Source: Pelecanus crispus
Lineage: Eukaryota > Chordata > Aves > Pelecaniformes > Pelecanidae
Direction: 5' to 3'
Assembly (NCBI RefSeq): GCF_030463565.1
Contig: NC_134675.1
Location: 11,243,862 to 11,307,861 of the forward strand
Length of the DNA stretch: 64,000 bases
The notes below the pieces were generated by a model. It was given only the letters and a program-made list of their open reading frames with translations. It was not told the origin of the DNA and ran no database searches. Below, in pieces: positions 21,389-34,011 of this stretch. The position numbers and the translations under genes are program-made. How positions within the stretch are numbered: the first letter of the stretch is position 1; the number at the start of each line of letters is the position of its first letter.

Positions 21389-23124
21389 GTAAGAATGGTT
21401 TCTTTGTCCCTTGTTTTACATCCCCTGACCCGTGCTTGTCTTTCAGGTTCATCATCTTAACTGTTTGCTCAGGCAGAAACAAAGTACAACTTCAGAGCCT
21501 GGTCCTGCCCTCGGATCCCTGTGGTGAGCCTGAGACCAGCACAGAGCCACAGAGGGTTGCAGGGAACTCTCTGCACAGACCCAATTAAGACCTTATTTTG
21601 CAGAAACGTTTTTCATGCAAACTACATCCCAGAATGCTTTGCAGATTGTAGCTGTGCAAGTGAGATGCTAACTATGATCAGAGCAGAAGTTAAAAAGCAT
21701 TGATCCTTATGTCCTTATGGCTATGGGGAAATGGCAGGGAAAAATCTCATGGCTTTTCCTTTTTAGAGCTGTTATCCCATGAGTGGTGAGGCTAATGGAG
21801 CTTTGTTTCCTATGGATTGGTGTCCCACAGCCCTTCCCTCCCACAATTACATCCCAGATCCTTTCCCCAGTCCCACTTTCTCCTTGCCCTCCTATCTCCA
21901 GTTCCTCACTATCTACTCTAATCCTTCCTCCCTCTGATCACCCCCATGCTGTCCCCAGCTCAATGATCCCACCTCCATGCTATAACCCTTGATTCCTGCA
22001 GACACTGTGGGCTACCTTCCCTCCAGTGCCCTCCTGCAGCCTGATGCCGTGGTGCCCAGCACTTGCTGGGAGCTGTTGGCCAGCCAGCTCTGGCCACATG
22101 GTGAGGGCAGCAGCCGAGCTTTGCTTGCCCTTCCTGGGATGGGGGCACTGCCCAGATGTTTGCACTATAAGGCCATCCCTTTTTATAAAAAGTGTAAGAC
22201 CATAATATTGCCAAGTCCTGCATGCAGCCAGCTTTGGCTGAAATCGCCAGTGAGGTCAAAAGTTGTTTGGGAGGAGAGACAAACAGCCAGCAGGACACAG
22301 ATGTTGTGTTTTCTTAAGAAATCAAGCTAAAAATAGGAGGGTTTGAGCTCTGCTGTATTTAGCCTTGAAAATGGAACCAGTAGCTGCTTCTGTTACTCAT
22401 ATAACTTCTGTTTGCACAGCATTCCTCTGAGCTGGCTTTGGAGCTTTGTTAATATTGCAGCCACAGCCCTTCAGTGTGGGGAGTGGGCCATCAGCAGAAG
22501 GCTGATGTGCAGAGAAGAGCCATCCAGCCATCCCTAGAGGATGCTGTAAGCTCCTTCCCCATGTCCCACCTGCAAAACAGAGAAACAAAACAGAGAAAAA
22601 GAACCCAGTGGAAATGGTATTCTGAAATAAATATCAATCATTTAGGCAAGACAGACTTAACAAATATGTATTCCTTCCAGAGGGATGATGCTGATTGAAA
22701 TCTCTCCCTCTGCCAGGCAGTATCTAGGGAGGATTTCTGAATAGTGCTCACTTGCATTTGACAAGACAGGCACAGAAGGGAGGTGGGAAAAATGGGGACC
22801 TGGGCTGATGGGCAGTGGGGTAGGTGCAATGACTTTTTGTTGATGCTTTCAGGATACAAAGCATCTGTTCAGTCACGGGCAGATGTTCTGAGTTGGCTGG
22901 TCACCCACAGAAGTTGGTACCTTGGATATTGTACTCCAAATTGTTTAGGTACTGTTGTGTCTAGTCCTGATCAAAAAGCAATAAGGACCCACATGTTTTA
23001 ACTTCCTCTGTGTTTAGGTGAGTGATGGATGTCCATGAGTATGACAGTGGATGTCAGTGTTAGATGGGGGCCATCAGTTACCCTTCAGGAGAAATGTTCA
23101 GGCTGGTGTACTGGCTGAGTTAGT
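21389..23124. other. Presumed DNAI1 intron, no recognised exon
   Basis: No WD40-like coding segment or transposon recognised. Low-complexity pyrimidine-rich stretch around 21830-21960. Confidence 0.45.
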
Positions 23125-26100
23125 TAGAATCATAGAATCATAGAATCATAGAATCGTCTAGGTTGGAAAAGACCTTTAAGATCATCCTGTCCAACCATTA
23201 ACCTACACTACCAAGCCCACCTAAACCAATCAAGGGTAGACTAGACTAAACCATGTCCCAAAGTGCCACATCTACCCGTTTTTTGAACACTTCCAGGGAT
23301 GGTGACTCCAGCACCTCTCTGGGCAGCCTGTTCCAATGCTTGACCACCCTTTCCGTGAAGAAATTTTTCCTAATATCCAACCTAAACCTCCCCTGGCACA
23401 GCTTGAGCCCATTTCCTCTCATCCTATCGCTAACTACTTGGGAGAAGAGACCAACACCCACCTCGCTACAACCTCCTTTCAGGTAGTTGTAGAGAGCGAT
23501 AAGGTCTCCCCTCAGCCTCCTCTTCTCTAGGCTAAACAACCCCAGTTCCCTCAGCCGCTCCTCATAAGACTTGTTCTCCAGACCCTTCACCAGCCTTGTT
23601 GCCCGTCTCTGAACACGCTCCAGCACCTCAATGTCTTTCTTGTACTGAGGGGCCCAAAACTGGACACAGTATTCCAGGTGCGGCCTCACCAGGGCCGAGT
23701 ACAGGGGCACAATCACCTCCCTGCTCCTGCTGGCCACAGCATTCCTGATACAAGCCAGGATGCTGTTGGCCTTCTTGGCCACCTGGGCACACTGCTGGCT
23801 CATGTTCAGCCAGCTATCTACCAACACCCCCAGATCCTTTTCGGCCAGGCAGCTTTCCAGCCACTCTTCCCCAAGCCTGTAGCGTTGCATGGGGTTGTTG
23901 TGACCCAAGTGCAGGACCCGGCACTTGGCCTTGTTGAACCTCATACAGTTGGCCACGGCCCATCGATCCAGCCTGTCCAGGTCCCTCTGCAGGGCCATCC
24001 TACCCTCCAGCAGATCGACACTCCCACCCAATTTGGTGTTGTCTGCAAACTTACTGAGGGCACACTCGATCCCCTCATCCAGATCATTGATAAAGATATG
24101 AACAAGGCTGGCCCTAAAACAGAGCCCTGGGGAACACCGCTCGTGACTGGCTGCCAACTGGACTTAACTCCATTCACCACAACTCTCTGGGCTCGGCCAC
24201 CCAACCAGTTCTTTACCGAGCGAAGAGTATGCTTGTCCAAACCGTGAGCTGCCAGCTTCCCGAGGAGGATATTATGGGAGACGGTGTCAAAGGCTTTGCT
24301 AAAGTCCAGGTAGATGACATCCACAGCCTTTCCATCATCTACCAGGCGGGTCACCAGGTCATAGAAGGAGATCAGGTTGGTCAAGCAGGACCTGCCTTTC
24401 ATGAACCCATGCTGGCTGGGCCTGATCCCCTGGTTGACCTGCACTTGCCTGTTGAGTTCGCTCAAGATGAACCTCTCCATAATCTTTCCCGGCACCGAGG
24501 TCAGGCTGACAGGCCTGTAGTTTCCCGGGTCCTCCTTCCGGCCCTTCTTGTAGATGGGCGTCACATTGGCAAGCCTCCAGTCATCAGGGACCTCCCCTGT
24601 TAACCAGGACTGCTGATAGATGATGGAGAGTGGCTTGGCGAACTCCTCCGCCAGCTCCCTCAGTACTCTCGGGTGGATCCCATCTGGCCCCATAGACTTG
24701 TGAGTGTCCAGGTGGCGTAGCAGGTCATTAACTGCTTCCTCCTGGACTATGTGGGCTCCATTCTGGTCCCCATCCCTATCCTCTAGCTCAGGGGCCTGAG
24801 TACCCTGGGGATGACCGGTCTGGCTGTTGAACACAGAGGCAAAGAAGGCATTAAGTACCTCAGCCTTTTCCTTGTCCTCGGTGACAATGTTCCCCCCCAC
24901 ATCCAGCAAAGAATGGAGATCCTCCTTGGCTCTCCTTTTATTGCTGATGTACTTATAAAAGCATTTTTTATTGTCTTTTACAGCACTGGCCAGATTGAGT
25001 TCTAGCTGGGCTTTTGCTTTTCTAATTTCCTCCCTGCAGGACCTAACAAGATCCCTGTACACCTCCTGAGTTGCCCGCCCCTTCTTCCAAAGGTGGTAGA
25101 CTCTCCTTTTTTCCCTGAGTCCCCGCAAAAGCTCCCTATTCAGCCAGGCCGGTCGTCTTCCCCGCCGGTTGGTCTTACGGCACGCGGGGACAGCCCGCTC
25201 CTGCGCCCTTAAGACTTCCTTCTTGAAGAGGGCCCAGCCTTCCTGGACCCCTTTGCCCTTCAGGACCGCCTCCCAAGGGACTTTCCCAACCAGGGTCCTG
25301 AAGATGCCAAAGTCTGCCCTCTGGAAGTCCATGGTAATAGTTTTGCTGCCCCTCCGCTTAGCATCACTCAAAATTGAGAACTTTATCATGTCGTGGTCGC
25401 TAAGCCCGAGACGGCCTCCGACCTTGACATTTCCCACAAGCCCTTCTCTGTTGGTAAACAGCAGGTCAAGCGGGGCACCTCCCCTGGTAGGCTCGCTTAC
25501 CAGCTGCATTAGATAGTTATCCCCCACATACTCTAGGAACTTCCAAGACTGCTGCCTCTCTGCTGTGTGGTATTTCCAGCAGATGTCCGACAAGTTGAAG
25601 TCCCCCACAAGAACAAGGGCTAGCGATTGTGGGACTTCTGCCAGCCGTTTATAGAATGCCTCATCTACCTCTACATCCTGGTTGGGTGGTCTATAGCAGA
25701 CTCCCAACAGGACATCCGCCTTTCCGGCCTTCCCCCTCATCCTTACCCATAAGCATTCCACCTTGTCATCACCACTGTCAAGCTCTATGCAGTCGAAACA
25801 CTCCCTAACATACAGAGCCACCCCACCGCCTCTCCTTCCCTGCCTATCCCTTCTGAAGAGCTTATAGCCCTCCAGTGCAGCACTCCAGTCATGAGAGTCG
25901 TCCCACCACGTTTCCGTGATGGTGACTATGTCATAGCCATCCTGCTGCACAAGGGCTTCCAGCTCCTCCTGTTTGTTGCCCATGCTACGTGCATTGGTGT
26001 AGATGCACTTAAGCTGGGCTATCGATTTCGCCCCCAACGTTGTCGTGCTGCCCCTGGGCCCCTCATTAGCGGGCCCGTGTATATCCCCTTCCCCCTTCAA

Positions 26101-27180
26101 ACCTAGTTTAAAGCCCTCTCAATGAGTCCCGCCAACTCATGGGCGAGAATCCTTTTCCCCCTTGGAGACAGCCGATCTCCATCAGCCGCCAGCAGGCCCG
26201 GTGCCGTGTAGACCTCCCCATGATCAAAAAACCCAAAATTCCACCGATGGCACCAGCCTCTGAGCCACCTGTTAATCAGGTGAGTTTTCCCATTCCTTTC
26301 AGCATTCTTCCCTGCCACTGACGGGATTGAGGAAAACACTACCTGCGCTCCCGATCCTGCGACCAATCGCCCCAGTGCCCTGAAGTCCCTTTTCATTGCC
26401 TTAGGACTTCTCTCTGTAATCTCATCACTGCCCACCTGTACAACCAGCAACGGGTAATAATCGGAGGGCCTCACGAGGTCGGGGACTTTCCTAGTAACGT
26501 CCCTAACCCAGGCCCCAGGGAGGCAGCAGACTTCCCTGTGGGATGGGTCTGGGCGGCAGATCGGGCCCTCAGTTCCCCGCAGGAGGGAATCACCCACCAC
26601 AATTACCCTCCTTTTTTTCTTAACAGGGGCAGTCGTAATCCGTGGGGGTGACTGACTGGCCCTCGGCAGCCCCCTGGCTGGACCTTCGCCTTCACCTCCC
26701 TCCCGGCTTGCCTGGCCCTCAACTTCCAGAGCCCCATATCTGTTGTGTAGGGGCAGCTGGGAAGGTGATGGAGGCCGGGAGGGGATTTGCCTGCCTCCCC
26801 GGGCAGGGACCTGTTTCCATTCCCCCCCGTCTCTTGGATCCCCTCCTTCTGCTTGCCGGTCAGAGGGCAGGGGGTCCTCCGCTCCTTGTGGGGCCTCTGC
26901 CTGCTGCCCTGGCCCCAGGGACGGCAGGGTGCAGCTCCACCAGTCTATCTCCCTCTCACACTCCCTGATGCTCCTCAGCCTTTCCACCTCCTCCTTCAGC
27001 TCTGCCACCAGGCTGAGCAGATCATCCACCTGCTCACACCGAAGACATTTGCCGTCCCCGCTGCCGTCTGGCACAAGTGACAGGCCCAGGCACTCTCTGC
27101 AGCCGGCGACCTGGACGGCCGCGTGTTTGTGCGGGAGCTCCGTCTGGGTCGCCGCATTCCTTTTGGCAGCAAAGGAAATC
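23125..27180 (-). mobile_element. CR1 LINE, nearly full length (about 4.06 kb)
   Basis: The 3' end is the (ATTCTATG)n tail at 23125-23155, preceded on the minus strand by the conserved CR1 3' UTR hairpin region (GGTCTTTTCCAACCT). ORF1 and ORF2 follow at higher coordinates. The 5' limit is about 27180, where the [10 protein letters not shown] start of ORF1 similarity begins, so little is missing. It is damaged by one frameshift and active-site changes (see the ORFs). Confidence 0.93.
23246..26100 (-). pseudogene. CR1 ORF2: endonuclease-reverse transcriptase with one frameshift
   Basis: Starts right behind the ORF1 stop. The AP-endonuclease domain has [27 protein letters not shown] and LGLSDHD. 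RT has [33 protein letters not shown] and [13 protein letters not shown] 1-nt deletion at about 24100 shifts the frame right after GPALF; the true frame continues as 24157-23246 to the C-terminus WDMV. The catalytic FADD box reads FADN (codon AAC at 24038-24040). The frameshift and this change each disable the enzyme. Confidence 0.92.
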
Positions 27181-27190
27181 CTTCGTGGAG
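26103..27190 (-). CDS. CR1 ORF1: zinc-knuckle, coiled-coil, SGNH-esterase protein
   Basis: Open to TAG at 26103; the frame opens further out at 27326 but CR1 similarity starts near 27180. In order it has a C-x2-C...C-x2-C element (GCRECLGL...[10 protein letters not shown]), a leucine-rich coiled coil ([18 protein letters not shown]), a Gly/Pro/Arg-rich linker and an SGNH/GDSL-type esterase domain. The Ser motif [11 protein letters not shown] is present. The C-terminal block reads [12 protein letters not shown], where this family normally has a catalytic Asp-x-x-His; here Arg takes the His position. ORF1 proteins bind RNA and membranes in CR1 retrotransposition. The esterase is probably dead in this copy. 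Confidence 0.85.
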
Positions 27191-28036
27191 AAGGATTGAA
27201 CAGGAACAGAATTTGGCAGCATTTGCATTGACAAAGCTGTAGGTGTTCCTGCCATGGATGATCTTCAGTGAAACTAGAGCTAGGATGGGGTTTTAACATA
27301 AGGAGTGATCCCAGCCATGAAGCCACGCAGATACTTTAACCACCTCTTGGGTGGACAAATGCAGAGAGATACTGTTATACAGGATCTTTTCTTTTATTGG
27401 TGCTAAGGCTGATTTCAGGGTTACTGATAAGCAGCAAAACATTCCTGTGGCATTGGTGAGCCTTAGAGAAAAGTGGGACCACTCTCACATTATGCAACAC
27501 TGCCCTATAAAACTCAGGTGTTACCATGGGCAGGAAGAGGCAATCTTCCATCAGATTGTACGGGCTAACACAGGGAAGAGACATCTTGTGTCTAGCACAA
27601 GCAGGCCTCCATAGTATCCACAAAATCAGGGGGAAGAAAGCTTGGTCCCTCAGTGTCCCCCAAGAGTTTGCTACAAGCAGTTTCAAAAGTTTTGGGATCA
27701 ACTGCTGCTCCAGACATTTCTCAAGGACTACCACACACCTTCATCACACCCTTTATTGAAACACTGCACGTTTGAACCCAGCTGTGGATTGCCTCCCAGA
27801 GCCTTGCTCCACTTGGATGCTGAGGACAGTAAGAGTCCCACAGCCGTTCGGGCAGCTCTCAGGTCCTGTGTCTGTGCTGAGCAGGAGTGAGCTGCTCAGG
27901 TCTCTGTGCTGCACTTGTGCTTGCCACTGCATGTTGAGTGAGAGGGACAGACTCCTTAAATGCTGTGTGAGTCAGGGATCAAACATGGGCTGCTCTCGAC
28001 ATGGGCTGAATTTTAGATTATTTACTAAATAACCAC
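27181..28036. other. Spacer between head-to-head CR1 copies
   Basis: About 0.85 kb with no recognised gene. It separates the 5' ends of two CR1 elements in opposite orientation. Confidence 0.5.
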
Positions 28037-29724
28037 ACCAGTCATCGCCAGGGTACTCAGCCCCCTGAGCTGGAAGACAGGGACACGGAGCAGAATGGAG
28101 CCCTCATAGTCCAGGAGGAAGCAGTTAATGACCTGCTACACCACCTGGACGTTCACAAGTCTATGGGGCCAGATGGGATCCACCCGAGAGTACTGAGGGA
28201 GCTGGCAGAGGAGTTCACCAAGCCACTCTCCATCATCTATCAGCAGTCCTGGTTAACAGGGGAGGTCCCTGATGACTGGAGGCTTGCCAATGTGATGCCC
28301 ATCTACAAGAAGGGACGGAAGGAGGACCTGGGGAACTACAGGCCTGTCAGCCTGACCTCGGTGCCGGGAAAGATTATGGAGAGGTTCATCTTGAGCGAAC
28401 TCAACAGGCAAGTACAGGTCAACCAGGGGATCAGGCCCAGCCAGCATGGGGTCATGAAAGGCAGGTCCTGCTTGACCAACCTGATCTCCTTCTATGACCT
28501 GGTGACCTGCCTGGTGGATGAAGGAAAGGCTGTGGATGTCATCTACCTGGACTTCAGTAAAGCCTTTGACACAGTCTCCCATAGCATTCTCCTTGGGAAG
28601 CTGGCAGCTCATGGCTTGGACGGGCGTACTCTTCGCTGGGTAAAAAACTGGTTGGGTAGCCGAGCCCAGAGAGTAGTGGTGAATGGAGTTAAGTCCAGTT
28701 GGCAGCCGGTCACGAGTGTTGTTCCCCAGGGCTCTGTTTTGGGGCCAGCCTTGTTTAGTATCTTTATCGATGATCTGGATTGAGGGGATTGAGTGCACCC
28801 TCAGTAAGTTTGCAGACGACACCAAACTGGGTGGGAGTGTCGATCTGCTGGAGGGTAGGATGGCCCTGCAGAGGGACCTGGACAGGCTGGACCGATGGGC
28901 CGAGGCCAGCTGTATGATGTTCAACAAGGCCAAGTGCCGGATCCTGCACTTGGGTCACAAGAACCCTATGCAACGCTACAGGCTTGGGGAAGAGTGGCTG
29001 GGAAGCTGCCTGGCTGAAAAGGGCCTGGGGGTGTTGGTCGACAGCCGGCTGAACATGAGCCACTAGTGTGCCCAGGTGGCCAAGAAGGCCAACAGCATCC
29101 TGGCTTGTATCAGGAATAGTGTGTCCAGCAGGAGCAGGGAGGTGATTGTGCCCCTGTACTCGGCCCTGGTGAGGCCGCACCTGGAATACTGTGTCCAGTT
29201 TTGGGCCCCTCAATACAAGAAAGACATTGAGGTGCTGGAGCGTGTTCAGAGACGGGCAACGAATCTGGTGAAGGGTCTAGAGCACAGGCCTTATGAGAAG
29301 CGGCTGAGGGAACTGGGGTTGTTTAGCCTGGAGAAGAGGAGGCTGAGGGGAGACCTTATTGCTCTCTACAACTACCTGAAAGGAGGTTGTAGCGAGGTGG
29401 ATGTTGGTCTCTTCTCCCAAGTAGTTAGCGATAGGACGAGAGGAAATGGGCTCAAGCTGCACCAGGGGACGTTTAGGTTGGATATTAGGAAAAATTTCTT
29501 CACGGAAAGGGTAGTCAAGCATTGGAACAGGCTGCCCAGAGAGGTGGTGGAGTCACCATCCCTGGAGGTGTTCAAAAAACGGGTAGATGTGGCACTTTGG
29601 GACATGGTTTAGTCTAGTCTAGCCTTGATTGGCTTAGAGTAGACTTGGTGGTGTAGGTTAATGGTTGGACTGGATGATCTTAAAGGTCTTTTCCAACCTA
29701 AACGATTCTATGATTCTATGATTC
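28037..29724 (+). mobile_element. 5'-truncated CR1 (RT to 3' end), same subfamily as the minus-strand copy
   Basis: Begins inside ORF2 just before the RT domain. The first frame runs to 28783, where one extra T (GATCTGGATTGAGG) shifts it. It resumes with an intact FADD box ([11 protein letters not shown]), meets a TAG at 29064-29066 (a Gln codon in the other copy) and continues 29067-29612 to WDMV. It ends with the CR1 3' UTR and two ATTCTATG units. It is a near mirror image of 23125-24800. Confidence 0.93.
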
Positions 29725-29807
29725 CTAGTTTTTACTTTCATTATAAACGATCCAGCCACCAAGCCAGGAAACATGAAATTGCTACTCTCCCCTTAACTGT
29801 TTTAGTG

Positions 29808-29892
29808 GTGGACTTGGTAATGTTAGGTTAATGGTTGGACTGGATGATCTTAAAGGTGTTTTCCAACCTAAATGATTCTATGATTCTATGAC
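29808..29892 (+). mobile_element. Short CR1 3' end
   Basis: About 85 bp: GGTTGGACTGGATGATCTTA, TTTTCCAACCTAAATGATTC and the ATTCTATG tail. It is a second 3' end just behind the previous copy. It may be a separate truncated insertion or a partial duplication. Confidence 0.85.
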
Positions 29893-30689
29893 AGTGTGAA
29901 CAGACTGTGAGATGCTTGCTCCTGAACCTCACTGCTTTGTAGCCTTGTGTTGCTGTGACCCAGGGTGATGGGGAGCAACTTGAAGGAGTTAAGGACCAGG
30001 AGATTGTTTCTGTTCTTAGTGTTTTCTTGCAGCTGTGGGAGGTGTTTCAGTAGCTGTGAGGGATGAACCGACCACCATGGGAAGACAAACCTGAACTCCC
30101 TCCTCCTGTTCCAGGAGGTACAATCCATCTGCACGTGGGACTGTCTGTATTTACAGGAGGAAGCTATAGATTAGATACACTCTCCAAGGTCACATCAGTC
30201 CTGGACTGGTCAGTGGTTTAGGACTGAGGAAAGTACATTTTGTCCCCAAACTTTTTATTTCAACGACTCTTCAGCAATATCATTCTGTCTGAGAGAAAAG
30301 TGCTTGCCTTTCCAAACAGCTCAAGTCTTGCTCTTCTAGTGGTGTAATTCCTAGTCCCTCTGTTTTCATGCAAATGCTCCTCTCTCGTTGAGATTCCCAC
30401 AGTCACTTCTGTGCAGTGCGAGCGATGGCCGGATTTCCTCGTGTCTCTTCAGGGCTGGCTAAGTGCGCAGTAACCTAAAAGCACAGAGCACAAGCAGTGC
30501 TGGAGGAATTTGGTGTGGAGCGTGGCTGTGCCTTGCCTACATCAGGACTGCCTCCTCCAGATGCGGCTTGGCCCCTCAATAAGGAGGTACACACAAATAA
30601 GCTTGGGTCTCATAAAAACTGACCTGAAGCTTGATGGCTTTGCTTCCTCTGAGATTTGCACTACTTTGATCTGCACTGAAAGAACCTGC

Positions 30690-32531
30690 TAAGACAGAGA
30701 AAGGAACACAAAGGCTGTCAACCATTCCAGTTGTGTAGGGATGGGGTCAGGAAGGCCAAGGCGAGGATGGAACTGAATTTGGCAAGGGATGCAAAGAATA
30801 ATAAGAAGGGCTTCTATGGGTATCTCAACCAGAAAAGGAAGGTTAAGGAAAGTGTACCCCCCTGATGAACAAGAAAGGCGACCTAGTATCAACAGACGGG
30901 GAGAAGGATGAGGTACTTAACAACTTCTTTGCCTCGGTCTTCACCGGCAACCTCTCTCCTCACCCCTCCCAAGTTGATGGACCAAAAGCCCCTCCCACTG
31001 TAAGGGAAGATCAGGTTCGAGACCACCTGAAGAACCTCAATGTACACAAGTCTATGGGACCTGATGAGATGCATCCCAGAGTCCTGAGGGAATTGGCTGA
31101 TGTAGTTGCCAAGACACTCTCCATGATATTTGAAAAGTCATGGCAGTCAGGTGAAGTCCCTGCTGACTGGAAGAAGGGGAATGTTGTGCCCATTTTTAAA
31201 AAGGGAAGAAAGGAGGACCCTGGGAACTACCGACCTGTCAGCCTCACCTCTGTGCCTGCGAAGATCATGGAACAGATCCTCCTAGAAGCTATGCTGAAGC
31301 ACATGGATGACAGGGAGGTGATTCGAGACAGCCAGCATGGTTTCACCAAGGGCAAGTCCTGCCTGACCAACCTAGTGGCTTTCTATGAAGGAGTGACTGC
31401 ATCAGTGGACAAGGGAAAAGCAATGGATGTCATCTACTTGGACTTCTGTAAAGCCTTTGACACAGTCCCCCACAACATCCTTCTCTCTAAATTGGGGAGA
31501 TATGGGTTTGATGGGTGGACTGTTCGATGGATAAGGAATTGGCTGGATGGTCGCATCCAGAGGGTCATGGTCAATGGCTCGATGTCCACATGGAGACCAG
31601 TGACAACTGGAGTCCCTCAGGGGTCTGTACTGACATAGACAGTGGGATCGAGTGCACCCTCAGCAAGTTTGCAGATGACACCAAGCTGAGTGGTGCCGTT
31701 GACACACCAGGAGGACGAGATGTCATCCAGAGGGACCTGGACAAGCTGGAGAGGTGGGCCTGTGTGAACCTCATGAGGTTCAACAAGGCCAAGTGCAAGG
31801 TCCTGCACCTGGGATGGGGCAACCCCCGATATCAATACAGGCTGGGGGATGAAGGGATTGAGAGCAGCCCTGTGGAGAAGGACTTGGGGGTCTGGTAAAT
31901 GAAAAGCTGGACATGAGCCAACAATGTGCGCTTGCAGCCCAAAAGGCCAACCGAATCCTGGGCTGCATCAAAAGAAGCGTGGCCAGCAGGTTGAGGGAGG
32001 TGATTCTGCCCCTCTGCTCTGCTCTGGTGAAACCTCATCTGGAGTACTGCGTCTAGCTCTGGGGCCCTCAGCACAAGAAGGACATGGATCTGCTGGAGTG
32101 GGTCCAGAGGAGGGCCACCAAAATGATCCGAGGGCTGGAGCACCTCTCCTATGAGGCCATGCTAAGAGAGTTGGGGTTCTTACCTTACTGCAACCTTCCA
32201 GTACTTAAAGGGGGCCTATAGGAAGGATGGGGACAATCTTATTAGCAAGGCCTGTTGTGACAGGACAAGGAGTAATGGTTTTAAACTAAAGGAGGGTAGA
32301 TTTAGACTGGATATAAGGAAGAAATTTTTTGCAATGAGGGTGGTCAAGCACTGAAACAGGTTGCCCCAGAGAGGTAGTGGCGGCCCATCCCTGGCAACAT
32401 TCAAGGTCAGGTTGGATGGGGCTCTGAGCAACCTGATCTAGTTAAAGCTGTCCCTGCTCACTGCAGGGGGGTTGGGCTAGATGACCCCTAAGGGTCCCTT
32501 CCAACCCAAAGAATTCTATGATTCTATGATT
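30690..32531 (+). mobile_element. CR1 of a different subfamily, 5'-truncated, decayed
   Basis: ORF2 RT sequence starts near [11 protein letters not shown] (about 30750) and is open 30865-31638 ([49 protein letters not shown]). A small deletion then removes the segment after PQGSVL. The next frame (31515-31898) has [18 protein letters not shown]. Further stops follow and the 3' end is TTCCAACCCAAAGAATTC with ATTCTATG units. Sequence differs clearly from the two copies above. Confidence 0.92.
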
Positions 32532-32935
32532 CATTTTATCTGGCCTGGGAAAACCAGGGGATATCCAGTGGGAGTGGAGAAAATTAATAATTTAGTGTCT
32601 TTCATGTCATAAAAAAAAGAAGTGCTGGGGTTTCCTGCACAGTTAGAGTTTGTAATAGAGCAGAGCAAAAGGCTGATGGATTGGGTTTCAATTACAACTG
32701 CTTGTTCAAGGAGACAAGCTGTGCTATGAAAGCACTGCAGCCCAAATGGCTCCTGAAAACTGGGGGCTAGGAAACTCAGGCTACATAAGGAAAAGGAAGC
32801 CCAGCCTGAGAAACCTCTGATCATCCGCTGACACAGGGCCAAATACAGGGTCATGGAGGTGCCATCTCACTCAGCCCAGCCTCCCAGGGTTTCCCAGCCT
32901 AAAGCATCAGCGAATGAAATGGGTCTGGGTCCTGC
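32532..32935. other. No recognised gene
   Basis: Short non-repetitive segment between a CR1 3' end and the broken end of ERV element 3. It contains CAGGGTTTCCCAG at about 32886, repeated at 36278 on the other side of element 3. Confidence 0.5.
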
Positions 32936-33687
32936 TCCCATAACATGTGGCATACCATTTGGCTGCCTTTGACTCCAGTTCATGTTGAAGATCTAGCATG
33001 TCTGGCACGGCAGCACTCAGTGGCAGTGTAACTTCGTTCAGGCCATGATAGTCCACTGTTAGTCTCCACTCCCCATTAGACTTTTGCACTGGCCATATGG
33101 GACTGTTAAAGGGTGAGCGAGTCTTGCTGATCACTCCTTGGTTCTCCAGGCGACAATCAGGTTATGGATGGGAATCAGGGAGTCTCGGTTGGTGCGATAT
33201 TGCCACCGGTGCACTGTTGTGGTAGTGATCGGCACCTGTTCTTCTTCGACCCTCAGCAACCCCACAACAGAAGGGTCCTCTGAGAGACCGGGCAAGGTGG
33301 ACAGCTGTTTAATTTCCTCCATCTCCAAGGCAGCTATACCAAAAGCCCACAGGTACCCTTTTTGGTCCTTGAAATACCCTCTCCTGAGGTAGTCTATGCC
33401 AAGGATGCACGGAGCGTCTGGGCCAGTCACAATGGGGTGCTTCTGCCACTCATTCCCAGTTAGGCTCACTTCAGCCTCCAGTACAGTTAGCTGTTGGGAT
33501 CCCCCTGTCACTCCAGAAATACTAATGTGTTCTGCCCCTCTATAGTTTGATGGCATTAGGGTACACTGTGCACGTGTGTCCCCTAGAGCCTTCTACTCCT
33601 GTGGGTTTGATGTGCCAGGCCATCGAATCCACACAGTCCAGTAAACCCGGTTGTCCCTTTCCTCCACCTGGCTGGAGGCAGGGCCCC
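32936..33687 (-). pseudogene. Element 3 protease and partial RT
   Basis: After the gag-end TAG (33691-33689), 31 sense codons are open to the second TAG (33595-33593). The protease follows with DTRAQCTLMPSNY, where Gly of the catalytic DTG is Arg. The frame is open 33556-33131, with a frame change before RT (33134-32926: WPVQKSNGEWRLTVDYHGLN). RT ends at the truncation, before YIDD. Confidence 0.85.
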
Positions 33688-34011
33688 TCTAATACTGGTC
33701 ATAGTATTTGTTACTTGCTTCTTGTAAATGCAAATCAATACTCGGTTTATTAAGATACGAAGTAAAATTAGCCCTCTTACTCTGTCTGGGGAACTGCTCA
33801 CTGGAAACTGGAGCAGCAATTTTTCCTGGAAGAACCCCCCTGTGTTATTGTTTTTCCTTGCAGCTCATGTACCCGTGCCTCTAAGGTCGAAGTGGGTTTT
33901 CCATACCACTTCCTCATGTCTTCTCCGTGGTCACACAGGTAAAACCACAGGGTGCCCCGTGGTGTGCATCCTCTATATCCTCTCTCTTGAGCAGATGGAC
34001 GTTGACTCCTA

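Noticed and set aside
23678-29213. Antisense frames inside the CR1 elements (for example 23678-24247 plus, 28253-28933 minus)
   Set aside because: Mirror images of the conserved RT frame; they recur wherever that RT lies and have no independent support.
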